NCBI GenBank assembly: GCA_026419785.1
Contig: JAODTK010005637.1
Coordinates: forward strand, 1-64,000
Direction: 5' to 3'
DNA from: Sclerodactyla briareus
Lineage: Eukaryota > Echinodermata > Holothuroidea > Dendrochirotida > Sclerodactylidae
DNA: 64,000 nucleotides
Part shown: positions 1 through 12,700 of the stretch, one piece after another
Layout of the letters: every line of letters begins with the position of its first letter
How positions within the stretch are numbered: position 1 is the first letter of the stretch
Notes under the pieces: generated by a model
Told to the model about the DNA's origin: nothing
Database searches by the model: none
The model's input: the letters and a program-made list of their open reading frames with translations, nothing else
Position numbers and translations under genes: made by a program

Positions 1-678
1 CTGACAGGAGGCTGTATAGGGTTAACACTCAACTGTGATGGTGTACCAGATTCAGTGGTGCAAAAATGGGGGCACCCCGAAATGACCAAAGTAGCTCCTG
101 AAAATACCAAAGCTACCTGAAAATTCAGTAAAAAATGTGTTATACTGAGCAAAGAGCCAGCCATTGAAACCCCACAGTTCACGGACAGTATCCCCCTGAA
201 AATAGACAAAGTATTTGCAGCCCTGTATAGATCCATGCTGAATTGTTGTTTTTGGCCTTGTGCAATGTAGTGGTATCTTGACCAATCACATGTCCAGTAT
301 TTTATACTCAATGCTTGTTAATGTAAGGGAAGCTACATCACTGTTTCCTTGCCTATTCTCTACGAGGGAACCTGAATGCCGACAGCGATATATTACAAGC
401 TCTGTCCAGATTGTGTGCTATGTATGAAGGCTAGATTTTTATGAGTAGGATTATCTCACTCTGTCGAGCTCCACTGTAGAGTTTGGCGCTATTGACCAAT
501 TGGGAACCCCATTGAGAACTGATCAGGTTTGTTTACTACAACCCTGCATTTTGTCAGCCCTTTGATGGCAATGCACCTAACCTTACTATATTTATCATAT
601 GATTTATTATTTATTATTATCATTATCAGACAAACGTGGTGAAAAATCTTGTTATGTTTCTTTCCTGACGTTAATAAG
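1..678. other. No gene seen; probable DHX34 intron
   Basis: No exon, RNA gene or strong repeat was recognised. Small open frames here are chance-sized. By gene order this should be the intron upstream of the motif VI exon. Confidence 0.5.
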
Positions 679-779
679 GTTAAGGAGATGAGCTCCACTG
701 CTCAGCTAAGATGCGCAGCAGCTTCAAGGAGTTCTGGTATCGTCCCAGCCAGCGCTGAACCAATGAAAGGAAAGAGCAG
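679..779 (+). CDS. DHX34: DHX34 exon: end of RecA2, first half of motif VI
   Basis: The exon reads VKEMSSTAQ, then LQ.EFW, SQ.ASAE, and KG+A after frame correction, matching the DEAH-helicase stretch that ends in motif VI (QRxGRAGR). The donor at 780 is GTGAGA. The last nucleotides plus the next exon rebuild R-A-G-R-T-G-P-G, so the intron cuts motif VI. The acceptor is less certain; AATAAG before 679 is my choice. At least two single-base changes break the frame. Confidence 0.8.
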
Positions 780-3700
780 GTGAGAACTCCGTTTTTCATT
801 TTTTGTCCTCGCCTGAACTTTTTCAAGGAGAGACATAGTGGTCCACTTTGTTGTGTGTTGTGTGTGGTCTGTCTGTCCTGTCGGTCTGTCCGTATAGTGC
901 GGTTAGAACAGATCTCCTGAACCTGGAAGCCATCATGCCTGGACCTTGTTGTGAAGGTGCGCGGTGAAGATTGCCGATTTGCAATCCACTTTTCGTCCAA
1001 GACCAATCTCATTTGCATTAAATTTGCATATTTTAATGAAATTGGCCCAGAACCTTGTGTACAGATATCTCCTATCTGTAGATGCATTGGTATGCCGTTA
1101 AGGGTATATAACAACTATGAAGAGTACACGACTCGATCAGACTCCGGGCATGATATATGCTATTAAGTAGTCTAATTTTGCTAATTCTGCGATATTTTTG
1201 AAGTTTGTTGGATTTTTTGACGAAACTTGGTGGAGATGGTTTATCTATAGTCCCAATGAATTTCACAGTGGGGACGAGGGCCCAGAGTCATTTAATGTTA
1301 CTAACCTGTAAATTCAAGGTCACTTAAAAAAAACAAAGGGGGGGGGGGTCTAAAAAACTGATTTTGTACTTTTTTTGGCATAGCACTGGGCATGTTCATC
1401 AGAATGCAAAATGCTCCTAGATGATGTTATCACATGGAGAGTCAGAATTTTCATAAACTGCCATGTCCTTACAGGTCATCAAGGTCACTCTAGGGATCAA
1501 AACTGTTTTCCTCAACCTGCCATAAGCGGAGACTTGAATATCTGGGAAGGCTGGGAAGGTTCACCATTTGTGATTAATTGTTGACCTGCATGTGTGTGCC
1601 CTCTGACCTCAATTTGACCTCTTCGGGTGTCATGTGGTTGAAGGTTGAGTCTTGAATAATTGCGCTTATTTAAGGAGTTTACGGGCAAAAAAAATAGAAC
1701 TGGTTATTTTTGGATATGTGATAGACTTTGTGTGCTTCATGGAGGAACAACTCCCGCCTTCGATCGGACTCTCACTTTGGTAGTTACAAGGGGTCAAGTT
1801 TAATTTAATAGCTTTTTTTTGCAATACATTGGGCGTGTTCATTGGAATGCAATTGCTTCTAGGAGTGATGCATCCATGGAGAGTAACAATTTTTATAAAA
1901 ACCGTCATGGTCATTTGAAGGTCATCAAAGGTCAACGTAGGGGTAAAAAACTGATTTTAGTACTTTTTGGCAATACAACTGGGCATGTTCATCAAGAAGA
2001 AGGCACAATGCTCCTAGGAGGGGATGTGAGCACATGCGACGTTTACATTTTATCAAAACTCCAATTTCATTAAAGGTCATTGCAAGTCATTCAAGTTCAC
2101 TTGGGGTAGGGGTCCAACTATTTTCTGGCCATAATCGAGAATTGAATATCTGTGAAGACTGGAGGTTCACCAGTGTATATAATTGTTGACCTCATGTGTG
2201 TGCCTCTGACCTCAATTTGACCTCTGTCGGTGGTCATGTGGTTAAAGGTTGAGTTTGAATAATGGTGCCTTATTTAAGGAGTTATGGGCAGAAAAATATA
2301 AACTGGTTCTTTTTGGATATGTGATAGACCTGTGTGTGGTTCATGGAGGAAACCAACTCCCGCTTCGATCGGACCTCCTCACTTTGGTAGTTACAAGGGG
2401 TCCAAAGTTTAATTTAATAGCTTTTTGCAATAACATTGGGGGGGCTGGTTCAATTGGAATGCAATATGCTTCTAGGATGGATGCATCACAATGGAGTGTA
2501 ACAATTTCTATCGAACCCCGCCATGTCATTGAAGTCCTCAAAGGTCCACGTAGAGGTCACAAAATGATTTTAGTACTTTTTGGCAATAGCACTGGACCTG
2601 TTCATCAGAATTCAAAATGCTCCTAGGAGTGGATGTATCCATGGAGAATTAAATTTTCATAAAAACTGCATGTCATTAACGTTCATTCAAGGTGCAATTA
2701 GGGGTCCAAAAACTGTTTTCTGGGCCTAATCGGCCGAATTGAATTCTGTGAAGGCTGAAGGTTCACCATTGTGATGATAATTGTTGACCTGCAGTTGTGA
2801 CCTCTGACCTCAATTGCCTCTGTCGGTGTCCTGTTAAAGGTTGTCTTGAATAAATGTGCTTATTTAAGATTACGGGCAGAAAAAATAGAACTGGGTATTA
2901 TTGGTTATGTGATAGACCTTTGTGTGCTTTTATGGAGGAGACCACTCCCGCTTCGATCGGAACTTTACTTTGGTAGTTACAATGTGTCAATTTTCATTTA
3001 GGTTTTTTTTCGCATAACCTTGGGTGTGTTCATTGGAATGCAATATGCTTCTAGGTGGATGCATCAACATGGAGTGTAACAATTCTTTTAAAAACCGCCA
3101 TGTCATTGAAGGTCATCAAAGGTCACGTAGGGGTCAAATCTGATTTTTTGTTTCGCCTGAACTTGTCAAAGAGAGACATAGTGGTCACTTGTCAGGTTAC
3201 AGACAACACCTGCAGTAGCTCTGGTGTTGTGAGATAGCTGGGGGATTAACATCCCCTGGAATGGCTGGTTATTAAATGGAATCTTAATGGGTGACACTGA
3301 GGATATACAGACCAACTTTATTATATATGACCAGTTTTCCACTATGAGCTGGTATCTACCTAGTCTCGCCAAAATGTAACATTGAATCAGGTCACTGGGG
3401 GTTTACAGTGTGGATAAATTGCTTCATTCTGCCATGTTCAAGTTTGTTAGCATTCCAATGAATGTATTAATGGTGGTTCACAATTGGTCCTGATATAAGT
3501 GCACTGATCATGGTCCCAACAGAATTTGATTATTGTCTGATGTGCATAATTTAGGCAATCTTAGTCACATTTCCACAAAACTCATATGGTAGACATTTCA
3601 TAATCATTCTTATGGATTTGAAATTTGGTCACTGCTGAGTAAGGTGTTTCTGCCAATGACTACAAATCTTAAAGCAACTCATTAAAGGCCTTGTAATGTT

Positions 3701-6700
3701 TGCATGGTGACTAATAGATGAAAACATTGATCGCGTAACCAGGCAAGACAACTGGGGGGGCGGTCCGGCCTTGTTTCTTTCATGATGTGTGTAAAGAATG
3801 TTTTGGTTAAACTGTTTTGATTGCCTCCCATATTTTGGGGATTGCTACCTGTCCTCACTTTCCAACCCAAACTGAATCTTGGAGGATATTCCCCCACCTC
3901 TTTTTTTGGCCTTTCTTTGAGAGAATGTTGATCTTCACGAGTGTTTATGATACTTAGTTGTTAGCCTTTCCACATCACGAGACGATTTGTTCACCCCCTC
4001 ACACCCTGGTGACGCTTTATAAACCATTCCTACCAATAACTATAACCAATAGCTATCAACCAACTACCACATCCAACTGGTTCAATTTTGCATATGATAT
4101 GTGAAGGCAAGTTTCGTTTGACAATTGGTCCGGTGTATGAAACATCTCTTCTGTTCCCTAACAGGTCGAACTGGCCCAGGAGTCTGCTTCAGACTCTGCT
4201 ACAGCGAGTCGACTTCGAAGGTCTCCAGGATCCTCAACCACTGAGCTTCCGCGGGTACCCCTGGACTCGCGAGTACTAACACATGTTATCACTGGGGAGC
4301 AAACCCAAGAGTGTAAGTTTGTGCAAACCCCTGAGACTCAGTGTGTACTAAAGTACCTCTAGTACCAACACTTGTTATCAATGGGGAGGAAAACCCCAAT
4401 AGTGTAAGTTGAGCAAGCCCCTGAGATTCGTGTGTGTACTCAAGGACGTCACTAGAACTACACTTGTTATCACTGGGGATCCAGAGAGTAAGTCAAGGAG
4501 CAAACCCCTGAGATTCAGGGTGACCCCTAACCTTGTTAGTATTTTCTACACATGGGGTTATCACTGGTGAAGAAAAACCCAAGAGTGTATGTTATAAAGT
4601 TTACGCACACTGCAGGTTTGGGTGCATGTCATTTGGTTTCCACTTCTTTTAATTCATCATCTGGGCATCCTATTACGCCACACCCACCCTTGAATTTTCC
4701 CATAGCTACCACAGCTACAATCGAGCTTGTTTTAAAAGTAGTGAAAATGCTACCAACCTTCCGTCGATGAATTATGAAGTTATTTCATCATTTTGTCAGA
4801 CTAACTGTAATTTTTTGTGTAATTTGAGTAGTAGAATGGCCTTGTGACATAAACTGCCAATTGGGCCACAAAAGGTCCTAAATAGGAAAAGGAAAGTTTT
4901 CTGTTCTGACATTGATGAATACACCTGCTGTGTTTACCTGCTGTTAGGTCTTTATCCCTCTCTGAGTCAAATCATACAAAAAAAAAGTTTCGGGACTATA
5001 AACCCACTTTACATTCAACTGTGAATGTCAATATCTACCCTCTTTTTGGGTCCTGCATTATTGTGTTGACAAGTTTGTGAAGATTAATTCTGTTGTCCCT
5101 CAAAATCTTTAACAAGCTTGGGACAGGCAATTGGGTTTGGATCCTATACTATATCCAAAGACAGTGCCACCTCACCCCACTGTGTCCATAATGCCCCAGT
5201 CCTGGTACAGTGTTTACCCAACCCATTGTGCATGTTAGCTCACAGCCTACTACACCCCTGCAGCAACCAGCGGTGTCCTAGCTGCCGTCTGTTAATACCC
5301 CGTGTTGGGTTACGTAACCATCAAGGATCCTGCCTTGTCTTACAGCGCTGTGGACATAAAGCCCAGTGAGATTCTACTACAATCTCTTGATCTGAATTCT
5401 AAACCGCAGATCTTATTCCACCTTCTTAGCTTCTGTTCCTCATCTCACTCCCCCTCCCCCCCTAGCCTGCCCCTGTAAACTGTAGTAATATTTGAATTAA
5501 GAATTGCTAGTGCTGCATATTTTTAGACCATAGGTGCTGGGTGACTGTTCACATTCTTGTATGTGTAGTGCATATTCCTGTTCAGGTCTCTTTTCCCACC
5601 TTTTTCACATCACCATCTCATACCAGCTTCCCATTCATCGAGCCCCCACCGACCAGCCAGCATGGAGACTCTGGTATTCCTCCGCGAGCTGGGAGCCATC
5701 AACGATAAAGAGGAGGAACTTACACCAGTTGGCAGAATGCTCGCGAATCTGCCTGTCGATGTCGTGATTGGCAAGATGCTGATTCATGGGAACGCTTTTC
5801 CAGGTGATTATTTCAAACCCTGTGATGTAGAAAAACTCCTGTTAATTTCATTGGGGGTATGATGAAATAAATCTTTTCCAGTTGATATGATGAGAGAGGA
5901 AGTATCCTCCGAACGGCTTATGTTCCCTTGTTTGTCAGGAGGACCTACTTCAGCTCCACAGATCCAGTAAAGCACCAAATATTTCCTTACAGTAACACCT
6001 GAAATGGGATTGGGGGTTACCAGATAGTTATAGGAGGGGGGTGGCATCACCAGAAAAATTTTCATTTATCAGTTTGAAATTGAATATGGGGTTAGAATGA
6101 TAAATGCTTTGAATGAATATAATATCTGCTGTTTTGTGACAGCTAAGTGTCTCCCAGTAATTTGGGGGTCTTCATCCTCCCCAAAAAAAAATTGTGAGCT
6201 TTGGTGCCAAAGAATGGTGGCGCTTGATTTAAATGGTCATAATGAACTTCCTCTCCAAAAAATGTAATCTCTCAAACTACACCTGGTGTTTACAGGTGAA
6301 TGACGTCATGCTTTTGGGGTAGCCTTTTAGCGAACCTCAGTCAGCTATTAGGTTTCCCACTATCGATTTAAATTCCTACTCCTCCTACATCCTTTGATGG
6401 ATCATGAAGACACTTTGTTACATTGAAGGCCAAGAGAAGGAGTCATCTAGGGTGTTGAAAATTGAATCAGAGGTTTTATCTAAGAGTGGATTCCGCAATT
6501 CGTGGGGATATGAAAAACGTTTCCTCCCCTGTACAGTTTTAAATTGGATAATCATAACAGGAATAGTCAGTATTATCATTGAAATGTTCTTTATGGGTGT
6601 TGCAGATATCTCAGGTTTCTGTATTTTCTTTCACATTATGTTCAACACTCCCGTTAGCCAATAGCCATAGAAAACATTGTGTCTGATCCACTTAGAACTT

Positions 6701-9700
6701 GCTATGATAAAGATTAGGTCATATAAAAGTTATCATGCCCCTGACTAAAATTGCAACAGTCATGTAACTCAATGTACTTTAAAAGTTCCTCAAATAATCA
6801 AGAAACTACCTTTAAAAAAATTGAAAATACATTTCCTTACTTGACTACTACAAATTGATAGGTAAACCTGTATATGGCATTCCTGTTTGGGGAGAAACCA
6901 CCCCCCCTGTTTTGTTTTTCACAAAGCCATGAAGTAATCTTGTCAATCTTATCGTGAGGTATCAGTGAGCTGACAGTACAATCCTGAAAATATTTGAATA
7001 CCACAAAAAGTGCTAATCACCTCTCAATTTAGGACCCAGGGCATTTTATTTTGTGCATTCCTATTATCAATAACAGTGATTACAGAAAATGTGCTGTGTC
7101 TACTTTATTATTTGTGGCCTTCTACCTTTCTGTTTGTGGCTATGGTCGATCATCCGTCATCAGCGGACATCTGTTCTTGTGTCGAGACTGTCGAGCATCC
7201 TCCCGAAAAGAGAATTGCGAACCAGGCTTTCACTCATCTTGCTCCTGAGCTGTGAAACAAATTGCCATCAGATATCCGACATGCGTGTTCTGCTCATTCT
7301 TCAAGTCTTCGTTAAAGTTGTGTTTTTTCAAGCTTATGGTTCACTAGTGTTGATTTTTGTTGTTCTGTTCAGCGCTTGAGTACTCTGGGATTATGCGTAT
7401 AAGTACCATGTAAGAATAATATAATGTGTCTTTTTGATGGCACTCCACAATTATAACAGGAGCAGGCCCCCAGGTTTCGTCAGCACTAATAATTATTTTT
7501 ACTGAACAATGAGATGAACAATGGCTATTGTTATTCTCTTCTCACAGATGACAGAACCAGTTCTCTGTAATAGCTGCCTGCAACTCGCGTCCATTCACCC
7601 TTCAACCAGTAAGGCCTATAGACTCCAGATGCCCTGGTTAGTAGGCACAGTAGCCTGATTCCCTATCTCGATTTTGAGTTTTCAAATGACCTACTTGCTT
7701 ACAATTACAACACTTACCTCAGCAACTGCAACTCACCAACATCCAGTAGCGCTCAGCCGTATTGCACCAACTGTGCAACCCACCTTACCCGCTTGCACTT
7801 TAGCACTCTGTAGTTTCATGCCGATTCTGCAATCCGCCTATAACTACCTTGTACATTGACACTGCAGTTTTGTGCCAATTGTGCAACACACCTACATCTT
7901 CCTTGCATATCACACTCTACAGTTTTGCACAAACTGTGCAACCCACTCACATCACCATGCACATTAATGCACGCTCTGTGGTTATGTGCCAATTGTGCAA
8001 CACACCTACATCTTCCTTGCATATCACACTCTACAGTTTTGCACAAACTGTGCCACCCACTCACATCACCATGCACATTAATGCACGCTCTGTGGTTATG
8101 TGCCAATTGAGCAACACACCTACATCTTCCTCCCACATCAATGCTCTGCAGTTTTGCACAAACTGTGCAACCCACTCACATCACCATGCACATTAACGCT
8201 CTGTGATTTTGTGCCAACTGTGCAACCCACTCACATCACCATGCACATTAATGCACGCTCTGTGGTTATGTGCCAATTGTGCAACACACCTACATCTTCC
8301 TTGCATATCACACTCTACAGTTTTGCACAAACTGTGCAACCCACGTACATCAACCTTGCACATCAGCACTCTGCGGTTTTGCGTTTTTGAACTGTTTTGG
8401 TAATTTTGGTTGTATTCGAATACAATATTTAGTGGAGGCTGATTAGGACTAGCTGTTTTCAGGATGACATACATAAGTATTTTCCAGGTCCTCAGCATGG
8501 ATACCTGGAAAAGTCATGAACATTTTTGAGAGAAAAATCCAGGCCTGGAATAGGTTTTGAAATGTAGTGTTTTCCAGTTTCCAAAATCATGGAAAAGTCA
8601 TTGAAACTTCCCAAAGGGCCAATGTTCTGTTGCTTTTGCTGTTTAACTGTTATAGCCTTTCTTTGCTTTTACAATTGGAATTTCTTTGTGTATGATGTCA
8701 AGAAGAGGTCATGGAAATTCTTATTTGGTGTTGGCAAAGTCATTGGAAAATGTGATTGCCAGAAACTGCAGGAACCCTGATTTTAGGTTGAGTCAATCAC
8801 CAAACCTGAACGGCCTCCTATCCCACACTGCATATCACCTATCAAAAAAAAAATACTCCTGTGATGCATTCTTCCTGAATACCTACCACTAGTAGAACAT
8901 TCCATAAATCTATTGTTCTCTCATTGTGTTTTGAACAGAATATTCAAGTCAGTTAAAAGTGATACAAAATTCCAAACAGTGCATAAATGTGATTGCCAGA
9001 AAATAGCAACTTTTGAATCATGACTAGATGCTCTGTGCTTAGAATTATTTTGTTGCGTGAACCGTTTTTATTCAGGCAATGTTCAGGCATTAATTTTAGT
9101 GCACCTTCATAGAACCCAACTGCATGAAAAAGATGTGCTGATCAACGCCTGAAAGCTATCTACTGATGGTACACATGCTATATGTAGATTAACCTGTCGT
9201 AGTGCTATAGTTGGTTTATATAGTCCTGATACAACACTACAACACTATTAATTATGTTGTCAATTCCTTTCTCTCTCATTCTTTTTGCAGACTGCGAGAA
9301 AGCCATTGGAGTCCGATCAGGGGGACCCTCAACTACTGAATGCATACAATGAATGGATTGAGGTATGATAAAATGCTATATGTATAATTACTGAAGGTTT
9401 ATAATATGGTCAACCCTTGCATGTTATATATCTGTGAGAGGGCAATACTTCTTTTAAAGTTATATCATATTGAGTTTAGAGCTAGTCAAGCTCTTTGAAC
9501 CACTTCTTTCCATTAACTCATTTGATATATTACAAAAAGCGTGTGGCAACCTGTGTCAGAAAACACACATGTTCACCAGGGGAAAAGTGTGGCAAAATTC
9601 AAAGTCAATAATAGAGCAAAATATGTGGCAAACGTGATTTTGGAACTGACTTTCTGTGTCAATCTGTGTTCTTTACCACAGGTTTTCCCCACTTTGACCG

Positions 9701-12700
9701 GTCTTGACACATGTATCCAAATCTGTCGCATTAGCTAACTGCCGTCTGATATTTGACAAGGTGTATAACATGTATCTGTTGATATTCCATGCAATGGCTA
9801 GTGTTACACTTGTAACCAAAGCTTGACCGCTGCTTAGCTTAACTGCCGTCTGATATTTGACAAGGGGTCTAACATGTATCTGTTGATATTCCATGCAATG
9901 GCTAGTGTTACATTTGTCACCAAAGCTTGCCCGCTGTCTGATATTTGACAAGGTGTCTAACATGTATCTGTTGATATTCCATGCAATGGCTAGTGTTACA
10001 TTGGTAACCAAAGCTTGACCGCTGCTTAGCTTAACTCTCTGCCGTCTGATATTTGACAAGGTGTCTAACATGTATCTGTTGATACTCCATGCAATGGCTA
10101 GTGTTACATTTGTCACCAAAGCTTGACCGCTGCTTAGCTTAACTGCCGTCTGATATTTGACAAGGTGTCTAACATGTTCTGTTGATATTACATGCAATGG
10201 CTAGTGTTACACTTGTAACCAAAGCTTGACCGCTGCTTAGCTTAACTGCCGTCTGATATTTGACAAGGTGTCTAACATGTATCTGTTGATATTCCATGCA
10301 ATGGCTAGTGTTACATTTGTCACCAAAGCTTGCCCGCTGTCTGATATTTGACAAGGTGTCTAACATGTATCTGTTGATATTCCATGCAATGGCTAGTGTT
10401 ACATTGGTAACCAAAGCTTGACTGCTGCTTAGCTTAACTGCTGTCTGATATTTGACAAGGTGTCTAACATGTATCTGTTGATATTCCATGCAATGGCTAG
10501 TGTTACATTTGTACCCAAGCTTGACTGCTGCTTAGCTTAACTGCCGTCTGATATTTGACAAGGTGTCTAACATGTTCTGTTGATATTACATGCAATGGCT
10601 AGTGTTACATTTGTCACCAAAGCTTGCCCGCTGTCTGATATTTGACAAGGGGTCTAACATGTATCTGTTGATATTACATGCAATGGCTAGTGTTACATTG
10701 GTAACCAAAGCTTGACTGCTGCTTAGCTTAACTGCCGTCTGATATTTGACAAGGTGTCTAACATGTATCTGTTGATACTCCATGCAATGGCTAGTGTTAC
10801 ATTTGTACCCAAGCTTGACTGCTGCTTAGCTAAACTGCCGTGTGATATTTGACAAGGTGTCTAACATGTATCTGTTGATATTACATGCAATGGCTAGTGT
10901 TACATTGTTAACTAAAGCTTGACTGCTGCTTAGCTCAACTGCGGTCTGATATTTGACAAGGTGTCTAACATGTATCTGTTGATATTCCATGCAATGGCTA
11001 GTGTTACATTTGTCACCAAAGCTTGACCGCTGCTTAGCTTAACTGCCGTCTGATATTTGACAAGTGTCTAACATGTATCCGTTGATATTCCATGCAATGG
11101 CTAGTGTTTCATTGGTGACCAAAGCTTGACCGCTGCTTAGCCTTCCCTCATGTCTGATATTTGACAAGGTGTCTAACATGAATCTTGCATCTTACATCTT
11201 GCAATTATTACAGGTCAAGGTGACAGAGGGGCTGCCTCCAGGAAGTGTGTAAGAGAAGAATGTCTGGAGGAACAGAGGTTCTACTAGATGTCCAAACTGA
11301 AGTCGACGTTCATGATCTGCTCAAGGTAATTTTGGGAGAGTTTGTAAAGAGGAAACAGTTTACTTAAACTGAGTTTGGGGACTGAGAGTTGAGCTTCTCT
11401 GAAGTGTGAACATACGTGAAGGTTGTGGTAGCCTCGCGGTCGTGGTAGCCTAGTGGTGAAGGATCAGGACTTGTAATCCAAAGATTGTGGCTTCATGCCT
11501 CACCACTGTGTGTCCTTAGGCAAGATACTTTACCTCCATTGCCTCACTCCACCTAGGTCGGATGGGTACCTGTGAGGAACCTGAACACAAACAGGCGCTG
11601 ATTTAGCTGCTCCATATCTCTTCCGGGTGTTGGAGTGCGTGGACTGGTACTGAGACCAGGGTATTAATCTGTAAAGCGCTTTGAGACTGCATTGCGGTGG
11701 AAAGCGCCAAAAAGAGAAATTGTCAAATATTATTATTAATATTTACTTTCTGACCGAGTATCTGCTGTCCTGTGCCAACTGAGTAGTTCGCACAGTCGGT
11801 GGAGCTTTGCTTATTCACTCAGTCGCATTGACTTCATAAAAAAAAAGTCAAAATTCCACCTATGGGGTGAGGTTCCACTTGTTGCCTAAACATCTTGACA
11901 AAAAATAGCAAGAAAGGGTAAGCTGTTTATTGTAATCAATTCAAGAGACCAATTTTCTCAAGCATTTCTCAAGGAGAATGAGAAACACCCTGAAATCTTT
12001 CTCTGAATTCACCTAAGGAACATCTTGACCATTAAGAGAGGGCGGACAGACACTGGACAGTATTTCACAGACTAAAGGCACTGTGTAATATGTTAAACAT
12101 GCTGATGAATAATGATCGGTTACCCCAAATCTCTGCCAGACCATAACAAATTCTCACTGAGGGATAAGGGCTGGTCGTAGCCAGTCGACCGTCTACCAGC
12201 GGCTGGAGAAAAGTAAGGACCGGAGGAAGCTCAGCGCCCTCAAGAGGAGCAAGCAGAAAAACCCACGGAAGAGGAAGGTCTTGAGACTAGAATTGGAGGT
12301 AGGCCTAAATATATCTTCCTCATTGAAAGAACTTACATTAGTAATATAACACACTTTATTCAGGGGATGAAGCACTATTGTTAGACTTTCATCGGGAATT
12401 TACATTCGAGACCGACACTCAGAATTCAGCTAAATACAGACTGTTTATGACATGAAAGCAGTTGAGAAGTTTTGCTTCATCCCTATTCTACAACATGAAA
12501 GTAATGATCAAGAATTCTCCCTAGTAACATCATATCAATAAATACATCTCTGACCATACAGTAAGCGATGTGGCAACTTTTGATAGTAGTTTCATCACCG
12601 GCAACTGTGATACAGTATATGCCCGCATGGAATAAGTCGATCAGCGCATACTTTCATGCGGTAGAATTCAGTCACGTTTAATGTGCACTACATACTGCTT

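Noticed and set aside
7816-8498. Overlapping open frames on both strands
   Set aside because: Produced by the 57-bp minisatellite; all frames repeat with the array.
9673-10783. Minus-strand open frames of 65-174 codons
   Set aside because: They are translations of the 104/88-bp tandem repeat, with repeating peptides and no domain.
9730-11185. CRISPR-like array
   Set aside because: The repeats are long (88-104 bp) and contiguous, without unique spacers, and the genome is eukaryotic.
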